Part shown: positions 11,067-22,544 of the stretch, one piece after another | How the letters are laid out: every line of letters starts with the position of its first letter | How positions within the stretch are numbered: position 1 is the first letter of the stretch | DNA from: Spirodela intermedia | Taxonomy: Eukaryota; Streptophyta; Magnoliopsida; Alismatales; Araceae | NCBI GenBank assembly: GCA_902729315.2 | Contig: LR746269.1 | Location: 4,694,501-4,758,500, forward strand | Length of the DNA: 64,000 nt | Direction: 5' to 3' | Made by a program: the position numbers and the translations under genes | Notes under the pieces: model-generated | What the model saw: only the letters and a program-made list of their open reading frames with translations | Database searches by the model: none | Told to the model about the DNA's origin: nothing

Positions 11067-13390
11067 ATGGATCATCCAACCCAAGAGAGTGAGAATGTTA
11101 AAAATACTCAACCTTATAACCCTATGCATGATTATTATACACCTGATTTAGATAGACCTACTTTGCAGGTTAGACCTCTTATTTTGCCAAATATTCATTT
11201 TGATATTTTTCATAGCACTCTACAGATACTTCCTGAATTTCATGGGTTAACTAATGAGGAACGACATCAACATATTCTTCGATTTTTAGCTGCATGTGAA
11301 CTTATTAATATTCTTAATATTCCTCAAGATGTACTTAGGTTACATCTCTTCCTATATTCATTGCATGATAAAGCTAGAGACTAGCTCACATCATTACCAC
11401 ATGAGATCACCGCATGGTTAGAAGTAGAGTAAGTATTTTTGAGAAAATTCTATCCCATTGGCAAGACTTATGCCAGTAGAAAGCCATTATCTAATTTACT
11501 CAAAAATTAAGAGAAGCCTTGCATGAATCTTTGGAAAGATTCAAGGAGCTTCAAAGGAGATGTCCACATCATAGAATTACCAAATGATAATTAAATCATG
11601 TATTTTATGATGGTGTACTTGAACAACACAAAAATACTAGAGATGTAGTAAGTGGAGACACATTCATGAGTAAGGATGAGGATGAAATTTATAAATTATA
11701 TAAAAATTTAAGTGAAAATTCTATTAAATGTGAATCTTTTGCTTGATATAATCGCAAAAATAATGAAAATAAAAGAGGAATGTTTGAGGTTAGAAATCAT
11801 GATGCATTAGATATTGGAAATGAAGTTAGTGAGGTTCATGAAAAGTTGAATATTTTATATGATCATTTACTACATATAAATCATACATTTAAACCTCCTC
11901 ATCAACCACAATATAAATCTTAGCCCCCTTTTCATCAAAACACTCATAATTTCCTACAAGGTACTCATCAGCCACAAGTCCACAATTTTACCCCTTCTTC
12001 TTCAAGTTTAATCCTTGATTCCAGCCCACAATATCCTAATTCATATCAAAATCAATCTAATATGAATTCAAATTCAATGCAACAGTTTATGGGATAAATG
12101 ATGTAATAATTTCAGGAAATAAATACATCTATGATGAAGATGATGGAGTAAATTAAGTAAAAACATTAGCAAACAACCCTTAGACTAGAAAAAGAGATGG
12201 GTAAATTAGCCTTGACCCATTCAAAATGTGAAACAAGTCATCTTCTTAGTCAATTGATCATGAACCCATGAAATCAACTTTCTAATAGCCATGAACCATC
12301 TACATCTCAAGGTTTTGAAAATGTAGAAGTGGTGACCACTTCGAGAAGTGGAAAGCAACTCAAAGATCTGTATGCACTAGATTTTTTTGAAAAATAAGTT
12401 CATAATGATGAAATGTTGAATGATAATGATAATAATGATAATAATTTATTTTCTAATGATACGAATTTAGAAGGAAAAAAAAAAGAATCAAAGGAAGAAA
12501 AAGCAGAAGTAGACATACCACCTATTCCTACTTTATCACAGCAAGATAGACTTAAAAAAACAGTCCCCTTTCCTACAACATTAGAACCAAAACTTAGGAA
12601 AAGATCTGAACCTAATGAAGATCTTATGAAAATATTTAAACAAGCTCAGATCTCTACAAACATATATCTACATATGCAAATTTTTTAAAAGAATTATACA
12701 CACCTCATAGATCACCTCGAAAGATATCTTTATTTGAAGAGGCTAGTGCCATTATTTCTCATTCTTTGCCTAGGGAATATAAGGATCTAGGAGCACCTTT
12801 CATCTCATATAAAGTGGGTGAAGCTACATTTAGAAATGTGCTCTTAGATTTGGGTGTAAGTGTTAATTTATTACCTTTAGATATTTTTGAAAATTTAAAA
12901 TTAGGAGAACTAAAACCAACTTCAGTGGAACTTCAGCTAACTAAGAGATCTATTTAAACATCGAAGGGTCTCCTAGAAGATGTCATCATCGATGTTAAAA
13001 GATGTAGATTTCCAATGAATTTTCTGATTTTAGATATTCCTATTTTAGATAATCTTACTCATGCACCAATCATCGTAGGACGCCCATTTCTTGCCACAGC
13101 CAAAACAAATATTGATTGTGAAAATTGGATTATAAATATGAAATATGAAGTTAAAAATATCTCTTTAAATATTTCTAAAATTTTAAGATTTTTAAAAAGG
13201 AAAGATGATAATTATGAATATATTATGGTAATTAATTCTTGCATAGAGGAATTGAATTATGTTAAGTAAGATGATCAGTTAATTTTTCCATTCCATGCTC
13301 ATGCATTAGGTCAAAAATATTATAGAAAAGAAGCATTAGATGATGACTTAACATTCATGGAATCATCATAGATTGGTGTCTAGCTGAAGA
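11067..13390 (+). pseudogene. Family C gag-protease remnant
   Basis: An ATG at 11067 opens an Athila-type gag with LPEFHGLTNEERHQHI and SLHDKARD, stopped at 11384 and by several later stops. The retropepsin region (12760-13270) has LGAPFISYKVG and LLDLGVSVNLLP; the active-site D-T-G-A is D-L-G-V here. It ends with IIVGRPFLATAKTNID. After about 13370 the sequence jumps straight to the short 3' motif that normally follows integrase, so pol is missing rather than only decayed. Confidence 0.8.
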
Positions 13391-14645
13391 CATTAAACTT
13401 ACCGCTGATTGGGGGGGAACCCAATAATTTTATTTTTACAGACTTTAATTTGTATTTTGTAGTTAATAAATTTAAAATTTTGTTGCTCCTTATTTCATTT
13501 CAGTAGTACCTCATACATTTCTGTTTTATCATTTTATAGTTGTTGATTTATGAGTATATAGCTTTTGCTTCGCAGTTTAATTTGATAATATATTTCAAGT
13601 CATTGAGGACATTTCCGATTTTAATTGGGGGGAGCAAAGAAAATTTGGTTAGATTTATTTCATGAATAATTAGCATAGAAAGAAATTTTAAAACTAGTAT
13701 TGATGAATTCATGGATTTCTACATTTTTCATGTAGGATGGTAAATGCATTTAAGTATGAAGGTTAAAATGTGTTAGATTTAGTGACTTCAATTGATAGAT
13801 TTTTTTTTTATAGTATATTGAAGAATGAAATATTTTCAAAATATATCTTGATGACCATGATCCATATATTATGAATTCACATTTGGAATTAGTAGAAATC
13901 ATGAAGTTAGATGTGAAGAGGCTGAGATTATATAAAAAATATTGGAAGCTAGATATTCTTAGTATGAGGAATCTTTAGTAGTTGACCATTTGTCTTATAT
14001 CTATGTAGAAAAAAAATAACAATAATAAAAATCATCATATGGTAGAGTGTAAGACCCAACTCACGAAAAAAATATATATGGGGATTTCCCACTTGTCCCA
14101 TAGAAACTTTTCTACATGTGAGATTAGGATAAGATAAAAAAAAAAGTGAGTGTAAATGCTTTTATGAGAATTTTCCACTTGTCTTGTGGAGGCTTTTCAC
14201 ATGTGAGATTTAGACATAAAAAAGAAGCTATATGGGGAAAGCTACCTGCCTATGATATTTGTAATAATAATAAAAAAGAAAAAAAAGAAAATAGACAAAT
14301 GGAATATGCTACATAGGTGCACGAATCTAGAAGAGAAGGTTAAAGATAGTTTGAAAACTTGAGTAAACTTTTGATCATTTAATTAGTGATTTCTGAAAAT
14401 GAAAGATGTGTCAAATTTCATGCACTGAAGAGAATGAAAGTTAAGATGAATATTTTTTGAAATAGTTCATTTGGATATGGAAATATTTTTTATTTTTTAT
14501 CTTGTAGGAAACTAATTTGAATTAGATGAATATCTCAATATTTATTTGAATGCCATCTCTAGTGGAAAAATGAGAAAATAAAGCTTTAACTTTGTAAGTC
14601 TTTTGCTTATTGCTAGGGACTAGGAAATTTCAAAGTTGGGGTTTT
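13391..14645 (+). other. Family C 3' untranslated region with two G-rich tracts
   Basis: No gene. A motif CATTGAGGACAT followed by AATTGGGGGGAG lies at 13601-13635 and recurs in families A and D. The tract next to the 3' LTR (AAAGTTGGGG, about 14630-14641) is the likely polypurine tract. Confidence 0.6.
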
Positions 14646-17600
14646 TGTCAAAGCTAGATTTTTGTGTTTTAGTTAGTTTTTTTTTTTTTTTTTTTTTAAC
14701 TTGCATAATAAATATAGGATATATTCTTAATTTTAAAAGTTTGAAGATAAAATACTTTACATAATTTTATATTATTTAAAAATATCAAAAAATATAATTT
14801 AAAAAAACATTCCATTCACTAGCAAGCTGGCACTCGCCAATTGACCAAGAGGGGCACTATAGTCGAGTGGTAGACCCAGACTGGGGGAGCCACGAGCTAG
14901 GCTCGAGTGCCGAAGGGCTCACTCCATGTAGGCGTGCATCACTCCCCTTCCATGTTCAAGTGGTCAACCGGTCGTGGGGTAAGGAGCGTCAATACATATG
15001 TGCACATGCGAGGGTGGACAACCTTTTTGCCTTCTCCCAAGATAGTCTTGGGCACTGTTTTATTTTGAGAGAAGGGATCTTTGATGACATGTGGTAGCTT
15101 TGATTTATATTCGGCTCATGAGCCAAATAAAAATTCCGATGTGGGGCTAAAGGTTCTTGTCTATCTCAAGATAGTCATTTGGAGTGTGGTGTGATCTAGT
15201 GGTATTTAGTGAGCCACATCATTAGATGAGCTAGATCTTGTGGCTGGCAAGCCACCACGATATCAGATACATAAAACAATTCATCGGGAGTTCGTGAATT
15301 CAACGCCACTCAACACACACTTGGCCTTAAAGGATGGTTTGACGACTAAGGAGTCGCCACAGTACTAAGGACTTAAGTTCTAAATTGGCAGTGGTTCGTG
15401 GTGGGTTGATCCTGTATCCTCAGCATGCCACGTGACCAAGCACATTTGATCTAGCAGCTTGTGAAGCTTCACGATATCGAGAACTTAAGCTCTCGCACAT
15501 ATCATCATCAGGGATATAAAGATAATAATCAATTATTATCTGATAAAATAAATATTATCGATTATCTTTAAAATCTCGATGGTAGTTGCGAATACGACAA
15601 TCTGTTTCCTCCCTCTTTTTGTGCGATCAACGTCTCCGACGATCGGCAAAGCTCGTTCCTTTCTCCCCCGACTGCACTCAAGGCCTCCGACAAGTGCTCA
15701 ACTCTTTCATTCTCCCCCCACATGATGGTGACAGCATGGCCGACCCCTCTTTTGGTAGATCTCTTGACTTGACTTAGTCGTTGTATATTAAATCACGCAA
15801 ATATAAAATTGATAAAACTAGAAAATACGAATTTTCAGATATTTAGAAGTATTTCTGAACAAATATATCAATTATAATTCAATAAAAGTTCTAAAAATAG
15901 TAGTAGTTTTCCAGGTCGATCACAAGGATGTAATATAATATATGGTAATTATTCAGAATTTTTCTCAATGAATACGATTTTCTATGAATTGTATACTAGG
16001 AAATGAAAAGGAAATATATTTAAAATTCACGAAAAAGGTAAATAAGGGTGCGGACGTCAGGATGACGTCAGCGCTCGGCGAACGTGAATCGGGCGGAAAC
16101 AGAGTTCTGCCCAGCGATTCTTACGTAAGCGATTACAGACGATTTAATTAATCAAATTAAGATTTGTAAAAGCCAGAAGAATCGTAATAGAACAAAGTAT
16201 ATTTTGGTAAATTAAAATCACAAAAAGTATCACTAAATGAAGCGTAAAGTAAGTTGAAAGTAGGAAAACAGAGTTCCGGCATCGCGACGGCGATGCGTCG
16301 GTGATGCACCGGAATCCTAAGCATTCGGGAGGATCGTCGTGCAGTGTCCACGGCCTCGAAGGCTCTCCTTGGACAAAGACGACGTGGGCAATCTCTAGAT
16401 CTTCTGGCAAAGTCTAGAGATTAATGAAATGGGTCGTCGAGTCGTCTCCGGCGGCTGTCACCCGGCGTAGTGGAAAAATTACAACTTTGCGGCTCTTCGG
16501 CGGCTGTCACCCAACGGAGAGGAGCTAGATGGAGGTGGGGCGCGTGTCAAGGAGCTTCATCCTCAGGTCCGCGCAGCAAGAAGAGGCTCTTCATCGCATC
16601 TAGTACACTCTCAGGAGGTGGCGACTCGTCTCTCGACGGATCGTCCTCTTCCTGACGACGGCTTGTTCGTCGATCAATCGGAGATGATTTACTCGATGGA
16701 TTTGCGATCCTTTTATCGTGAATCGTTTAGCAATTTTAGTAGCAATGTTCCGCAAATCGCGTTGACGAGATTTTCGCCGATGATCCAGCGATTCTGGTTG
16801 CTTAATCCTTCACTGGCGATCTGCAGGAAAGTCACGATAATCAAATAAAAATATATGAATTTTGACTCTAGGAGGATTCGAACCCGCGCCAGTTGTCCGC
16901 CCCTTCTGAGGAAGGTGTGACGTGGGTTTAGTCCCACATCAGTTGTGCACCGATTTTTTGGACGAATATATAGTAATGTTACATTTCTAAGCAATAAAGT
17001 TCCTTCTCTCGCGTGTACGACCACTCCTTGCCCCACAGCCGGCTGGCCACCGGTGACGTGGAAGGGGAGTGGTGCACACGTGCCCCTATCAGTCCAAGCC
17101 GCTCGAGCCCCTGCTCGCGGCTACTCCTCGACTGAGCTTCCGACCCGCTTGCGGGCTCGGCTGGCCGGCGGGTCCCCTCCATTTTGCAATATTTTAGTTT
17201 TATTTCTTTTTCTTCATTTATCTCAAAAGTAAGATTGTAAAAATCATATAAATTCATATAAAATCACATAATTATCCAAAAAATCACATTAATCAACTGA
17301 AAACCACTTTTCACACTTTAGCACAAATATAAGTCTATTTATCATGAGTTAAGGCTAAAAATATATTATTTACTAATTATTAACTCATGATAATGAAGAC
17401 TTATCATCTCTTTAATAAACAACGCAGCACTTCCAGATGATACTTCTGTGACTTTCAGTATGGTGTAGCATGTATGGACAAAACCAAGCCGTCACACCGG
17501 TGTCTTTGATTGCCCAAGAGGTAGACTAAACATAGGTAATGATTTATTTCCTACTTTTAGCATTTACTTACTTGCTTTTGTCATTTATTGACATTTTACG

Positions 17601-18510
17601 ACAAGTTATTCCCCTTTCATGTATGTTTTGATTGAAATGAGTAAAACTAATTTAAAATTTGATGAATTCGTTCTTCTTTTGAATCCTCCAACACTCGTCT
17701 AAGATCAAGTTAAGATTCTTTTCAAGTTATTTTCTATTAATTTTTACAGTTGAATCTCGACATATTCATATTCCCAATGTTCTATAAATAAGAAATATTT
17801 TTCTATTTTTGAACACAAAATCACTGAGATTAAAGGCTGATTGATGATCATTTAATAGTTAAAAGAAATTAGAGACATTCACAGCTGACCTCATGTGAAT
17901 TCTTGAGCACACATTCATCTGAGAATAATGGTCATCATGAAAATAGGTTGACCATATTTCTCTCTTTCTTTATAATCGTCTTGTTTCTCTCTCTCCTTCT
18001 CTCGTGAGACCTCTTCGTCTCTCTCTATCTCTAGTGAGATCTCTTCCTTTTTCTCCCTCTCTCTCGATTAATCTCTTTTTTTTCTCTATCTTGATCGATC
18101 TCCTTCTCTTTCTCTCTCTCGGTCGATCTCCCTCTCTCCTTCTCTCTCTCTCAAGAGACTTTTCTCTCTCTCCATCTCACGTGAGATTTCTCTCCTTTCT
18201 TTTTCTCTCCCTTTCACGAGAGATCTCATCCCTTCTCTCTCTTGTGAGAGTTATCTCTTCTCTGTTTTTCTCCTTTTCTCCGCTTCCCTTCCTTTATTGT
18301 TCTCACCTCACCTTTCTATTTTATTATTTTTGTTAAATAGAGATAAAATATTTAAATTATTTTATATATAAACTAAATTTATTTTCACTACGAATTAATC
18401 AATCTCCTGTGTTTGACCTGAGACTTATTTCTATATTAATATTTTATGAAGTTTTAGTTATAAATATTATTAGATAATGTGCATTTAAACACAACGATAA
18501 GTGCACATCA
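14646..18510 (+). repeat. Family C 3' LTR, split by a family A solo LTR
   Basis: Starts TGTCAAAGC and ends GTGCACATCA. Without the 1647-bp insertion (15765-17411) it is about 2.22 kb, equal to the 5' LTR. Both halves align with 8349-10580. Confidence 0.85.
15765..17406 (-). repeat. Family A solo LTR in the family C 3' LTR
   Basis: Family A LTR in reverse orientation (starts TGACTTGACTTAG, ends GACTTATCA), flanked by TCTCT at 15760-15764 and 17407-17411. No internal sequence remains, so it arose by recombination between the two LTRs of an inserted element. Confidence 0.9.
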
Positions 18511-19380
18511 CATACACAGCTAAATAATAATTTTCTACTATATAATTTATGTTGTAATTATAAATAAATTCAAAAAAATGTTCATACATACCTAATTTAA
18601 GTCCAATGTGATTTTGGGGTTGATTGTATGACTTTCATGTCTCTTCTTTTCACACAAGAAGGGAACCCATTTGTTGACCCACTTTAAGAGATGAAGTTTT
18701 CCAATAATAATAAGAAAGATATCAGATATGGGCGAAAAGGAAAATTTTGAAGTACAATTAAGTTATGAATCCTTTCAATCAGGAATAATGATAGAATTTC
18801 TTTTGTGGTTGAAATTTTCTACTTCCAAACATTATGTTTACAATTCCTTGCACGAAGAGAGCTGACTCAATTTGTAAGATGAAATTTGACATTCAATATT
18901 ATCAAGTTATAAATGAAATGAGCTGACCCCTACTAGTAAAAGAAAAGCTCAATACTAATAGCAACTTAAGAGGTAAGTCAACCCACCTAGTAGGAACTTT
19001 TTGCATATAATGACCAAGTTATCACATGATGGAGGTGAGTTGATTCATTAAAAAAAGTAGGCATAACTCTTAACATTAATAATGAATGAGACATCACCTA
19101 GATGAAATAAGTCAACTCAAATCATTTCACCAGCCAAGTCTCAACATAGTCATTAGAACAAAATAAAAGGGTAAGATAATAATTTTACATCATTAACAAA
19201 GTGTTCCATTCTAACATTTGAAAACCTCTTTTAAATCCTTGTGTTGTGCTATTTGTAAAATTGGTGTTTATTACTTCATTATGAGAAATAAATTCACGAG
19301 TTGGGTAGCTTGATATAAAGGCTATTAACATGTATCACTAGAGGATAAAATCTAGAAAGGATAAATAGCCATAATATCAC
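18511..19380. other. Unassigned DNA between elements C and A1
   Basis: AT-rich, without a recognised gene or repeat. Its last five bases, ATCAC, are half of the target-site duplication of the original A insertion; the other half is now inverted at 40161-40165. Confidence 0.5.
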
Positions 19381-19816
19381 TGATAAGTCTTCATTATCAT
19401 GAGTTAATAATTAGTAAATAATAAATTTTTAGCCTTAACTCGTGATAAATAGACTTATATTTGTGTTAAAGTGTGAAAAGTGGTTTTTAGTTGATTAATG
19501 TGATTTTTTGGGTAATTATGTGATTTTATACGAATTTATATGATTTTTACAGTCTTACTTTTGAGATAAATGAAGAAAAAGAAATAAAACTAAAATATTG
19601 CAAAATGAAGGGGACCCGCCGGCTAGCCGGGCCCGCAAGCGGGTCGGAAGCTCAGTCGGGGAGTAGCTGCGAGCAGGGGCTCGAGCGGCTTAGCTTGGAC
19701 CGATAGGGGCACGTGTGCGCCACTCCCCTTCCACGTCACCGGTGGCCAGCTGGCTGTGGGGCAAGGAGTGGTCGTACATGCGAGAGAAGGGACTTTGCTT
19801 AGAAAGCTAACATTAC

Positions 19817-19824
19817 TATATATT
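19817..19824 (+). promoter_or_regulatory. Candidate LTR TATA box
   Basis: TATATATT lies in the middle of the LTR and is kept at the same place in the full-length family A LTRs. It probably sets the start of the element RNA. Assigned by motif. Confidence 0.45.
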
Positions 19825-19904
19825 CGCCTGAAAAATCGACGCACAACCGATGTGGGACTAAACCCGCGTCACACCTTCCTTAGTAGGGGCGGACAACCGG
19901 CGTG

Positions 19905-19915
19905 GGTTCGAATCC
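19905..19915 (+). promoter_or_regulatory. RNA polymerase III B-box-like sequence in the LTR
   Basis: GGTTCGAATCC matches the tRNA B-box consensus and is present in most family A LTRs here (deleted from 33993-35467). No matching A-box or tRNA fold is seen, so it may be a captured tRNA fragment or chance. Confidence 0.35.
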
Positions 19916-20666
19916 TCCTAGAGTCAAAATTCATATATTTTTATCTGATTATCACGACTTTCCTGCAGATCGCCGGTGAAGGATTAAGCAACCAGAATCA
20001 CTGGATCATCGGCGAAAATCTCGTCAACGCGATTCGCGGAGCATTGCTACTAAAATTGCTGAACAATTTGTGATAAAAGGATCGCGAATCCATCGAGTAA
20101 ATCATCTCCGATTGATCGACGAACAAGCCGTCGTCGAGAAGAGAACGATCTGCTGGGAGACGAGTCGCCACCTCTTGAGAGCATACTAGATGCGATGAAG
20201 AGCCTCCTCTTGTTGCGCGGACCTGAGGATGAAGCTCCCTGACACCCACCCCACCTCCATCCAACTCCTTTCCGTCGGGTGACAGCCGCCGGAGAGCCAC
20301 AAAGTCGCCGTTTTTTCGCTCCGCCGAGTGATAGTCGTCGAAGACGATTCGACGACCCATTTTATTGATTTCTAGACTTCACAAGGAGATCTAGAGATTG
20401 CCCACGTCGTCCTTGTCCAAGGAGAGCCTTCAAGGCCGTGGACACTACACGACGATCCTCCCGAACGCTTAGGATTCCAGTGCATCGCCGACGCATCGCC
20501 ATCGCAACGCCGGAACTTTGTTTTCTTGCTTTCAACTTACTTTATGCTTCATTTAGTGATAATTTTTGTGATTTTAATTTACCAAAACCAAAAGATACTT
20601 TGTTCAATTACGATTCTTTCGGCTTTTACAGATCTTAATTTGATTAATTAAATCGTCTGTAATCGC

Positions 20667-20732
20667 TTACGTAAGAATCATCGGGTGGAACTTTATTTCC
20701 ACCCGATTCGCGTTTGCCAGGCGATGACGTCA
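20667..20732 (+). promoter_or_regulatory. Palindromic bZIP-type sites in the LTR
   Basis: TTACGTAA (20667-20674) and TGACGTCA (20725-20732) lie near the 3' part of the LTR and recur in most copies. The LTR end TGAGTCACGTCA adds a GCN4-like and an ACGT core. Binding is inferred from consensus only. Confidence 0.4.
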
Positions 20733-21036
20733 TCCTAACGTATGCACCCTTATTTCCCTTTTTTGTGAATTTTAAATATATTTCCTTTTGATTTTCCTAG
20801 TATAAAATTCATAGAAAATAGTGGTCTTTGAGAAAAAATCTGAATAATTACCAGATATTATATTACATCCCTGTGATCGACCTGAAAAATTACCGTTATT
20901 TTTGAAAGTTTTATTGAATTATAATTGATATATTTATTCAGAAATACTTCTAAATATCCAAAAATTCATATTTTCTAGTTTTATAAATTTTATATTTGCG
21001 TGATTTAATATACAACGCATGAGTCACGTCAAATTT

Positions 21037-21054
21037 TGGCGCCGTTGCCGGGGA
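21037..21054 (+). other. tRNA-Asp primer binding site of A1
   Basis: TGGCGCCGTTGCCGGGGA, starting 5 bases after the LTR, is complementary to the 3' end of plant tRNA-Asp, as in Athila elements. Confidence 0.85.
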
Positions 21055-21335
21055 TGTATTGCATAATATTTAGTATTTTTCTGTTTTTCTCTTAGAGTAC
21101 ACAAAAAAAAAACTTAACTCTTGTTTTATTTTCTTTTTGCCAATTTTTATTTGAAAAAGGGAACCAAAAGAAGCACGGCAAGGACTGGAGCATCCTGAAG
21201 GAAGGTAACAGTTACTAACTTTTTCCCTCGAATTTATTGATTTTTATGCATGGTAGAAGATCCTTGCATCGAAGGCTAGAAAATCCTTTCATTATTTCAT
21301 TGAAAAATAAAAATCCGAAAGAAAAATTAATTTTG

Positions 21336-22544
21336 ATGGATCCTAAAGGAAGTACAGGTCAAACTAAGAACAATCCTATGGCCATGAAAAATCATTATAT
21401 CCCTGATTCATTTCAAAGAGCATCCAATATTAGAGTCCCATTAGCACCCACTGTTAAATTCGAAATAAATCCAGGAATTTTTCAAATGCTCCCTAATTTT
21501 CATGGATTGCCTTTAGAGGAACCTCATCAGCACTTAGAAAAATTTCATATGGTCTGTGATTTAGTTAATCTCCCTCAAGTTACAACGGAAATTATTAAGA
21601 TGAAATTATTCCCTCATACACTTAGGGACAAAGCTAGTCATTGGCTATCCACATTAGATAGAGAATTAACTAGCTGAAAAGATATAGAACAGGCCTTTCT
21701 TCGAAAATTTTATCCCTTAGGAAAAACTCAAAATATGAGAAAACATCTATGGAGTTTTTCTCAAAGACCAGGAGAAACTTTGCATGAGACATGGAAAAAA
21801 TTTAAAGATTTACTTAGAAAGTGTCCTCATCATGCTATACCCAAGTGGCAGCTCAATAGAATTTTTTATGATGGATTATTAGAACAACATAGAAATATGG
21901 TTGATTCTATATGTGGAGGAGCTTTTATGGAGAAAACTCCTGATGAGATTTACAGTCTTTATGAGAATTTAAGTGAAAATTCTAGCGATCAAGCCTCTTT
22001 TGAATTATATGACAGGGATAAGAAGAGAGGAATTTATGAATTACATCATGATGATGATTCTAAACTTAGAAATGAGGTTAATCAGATTAATCAAAGATTA
22101 GAAAAAATTGATTTACTTATTGACAATATTAGAAAGCCTTTTAACCCTCAACTTAATTCGAATAGTACATGTCCTATGTATGGTGAAAATGATTATTCTG
22201 AATTTCAATGTTATAATTTAGATCAATCATTTCACCCTATGCAAGAACAAGTGCAAGTAGCTCACGGTTTTAATAGAAACAGGGAACCTTTTTCAAATTC
22301 TTATAATCCTAATTGGAGGAATAATTTTTCATGGAGAGACCCAAATAATATTCAAAATCCAGAAGCACTTAGACCCAATTCAAACTCTGAATTTCGTCCA
22401 AAACAAGAAAACAAATTTCAGAAAAATCAGCCCTCTCAAACCCAACCTGATACTATGGAAATGATGCAGCAAATGAGCCAAATGATGCAACAAACTATGA
22501 ATCAAATGATGCAACAAACTATGAATCAAATGATGCAGCACTAG
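21336..22544 (+). pseudogene. A1 gag, two in-frame stops
   Basis: Athila-type capsid protein of about 400 codons: RVPLAPTVKFEINPGIFQ, LPNFHGLPLEEPHQHLEKF, LFPHTLRDKASHWLS, CPHHAIPKWQLNRIFYDGL. An ATG at 21336 (MDPKGS) is preferred; an upstream ATG in the same frame (near 21247) is possible. A TGA at 21675-21677 replaces a tryptophan codon that copy A2 keeps. The frame ends at a TAG (22542-22544) after an M/Q-rich repeat (QMMQQTMN units). A2 has the same TAG, whereas A3 has CAG there, so the stop is a C-to-T change shared by A1 and A2. Confidence 0.85.

Larger units (their letters stand above)
8349..18510 (+). mobile_element. Family C Ty3/gypsy element, gag-pro only, with nested solo LTR
   Basis: Two direct LTRs (8349-10580 and 14646-18510, the latter split by a family A solo LTR) flank an internal region with a decayed tRNA-Asp primer site, a gag-protease remnant and a G-rich polypurine tract. 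Reverse transcriptase, RNase H and integrase are absent, so the element would have needed another element's enzymes to move. The 5-bp flanks (GTTAT left, CATAC right) do not match, so no target-site duplication is visible. The element is old: gag has many stops and the LTRs differ clearly. Confidence 0.85.
19381..21031 (+). repeat. Family A LTR, left end of A1 (subtype a1)
   Basis: Starts TGATAAGTCTTC and ends GTCACGTCA. It shares with the LTR at 40166-41809 a TTAGC-like insertion after CGAGCGGC, AAAAGATAC near the 3' end and CATCCTAACG, none seen in the other LTRs. The two are thus the original pair of one insertion. Confidence 0.9.

Noticed and set aside
18004-18336. 110-codon serine/leucine-rich frame
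   Set aside because: It is a translation of the CT-rich LTR tract; the equivalent stretch of the other C LTR does not keep it.
8349-18510. Target-site duplication for element C
   Set aside because: The flanks GTTAT and CATAC do not match in either orientation.
19890-19935. A tRNA gene inside family A LTRs
   Set aside because: Only a B-box-like 11-mer fits. The T-arm pairs poorly and no anticodon arm, D-arm or acceptor stem can be drawn.
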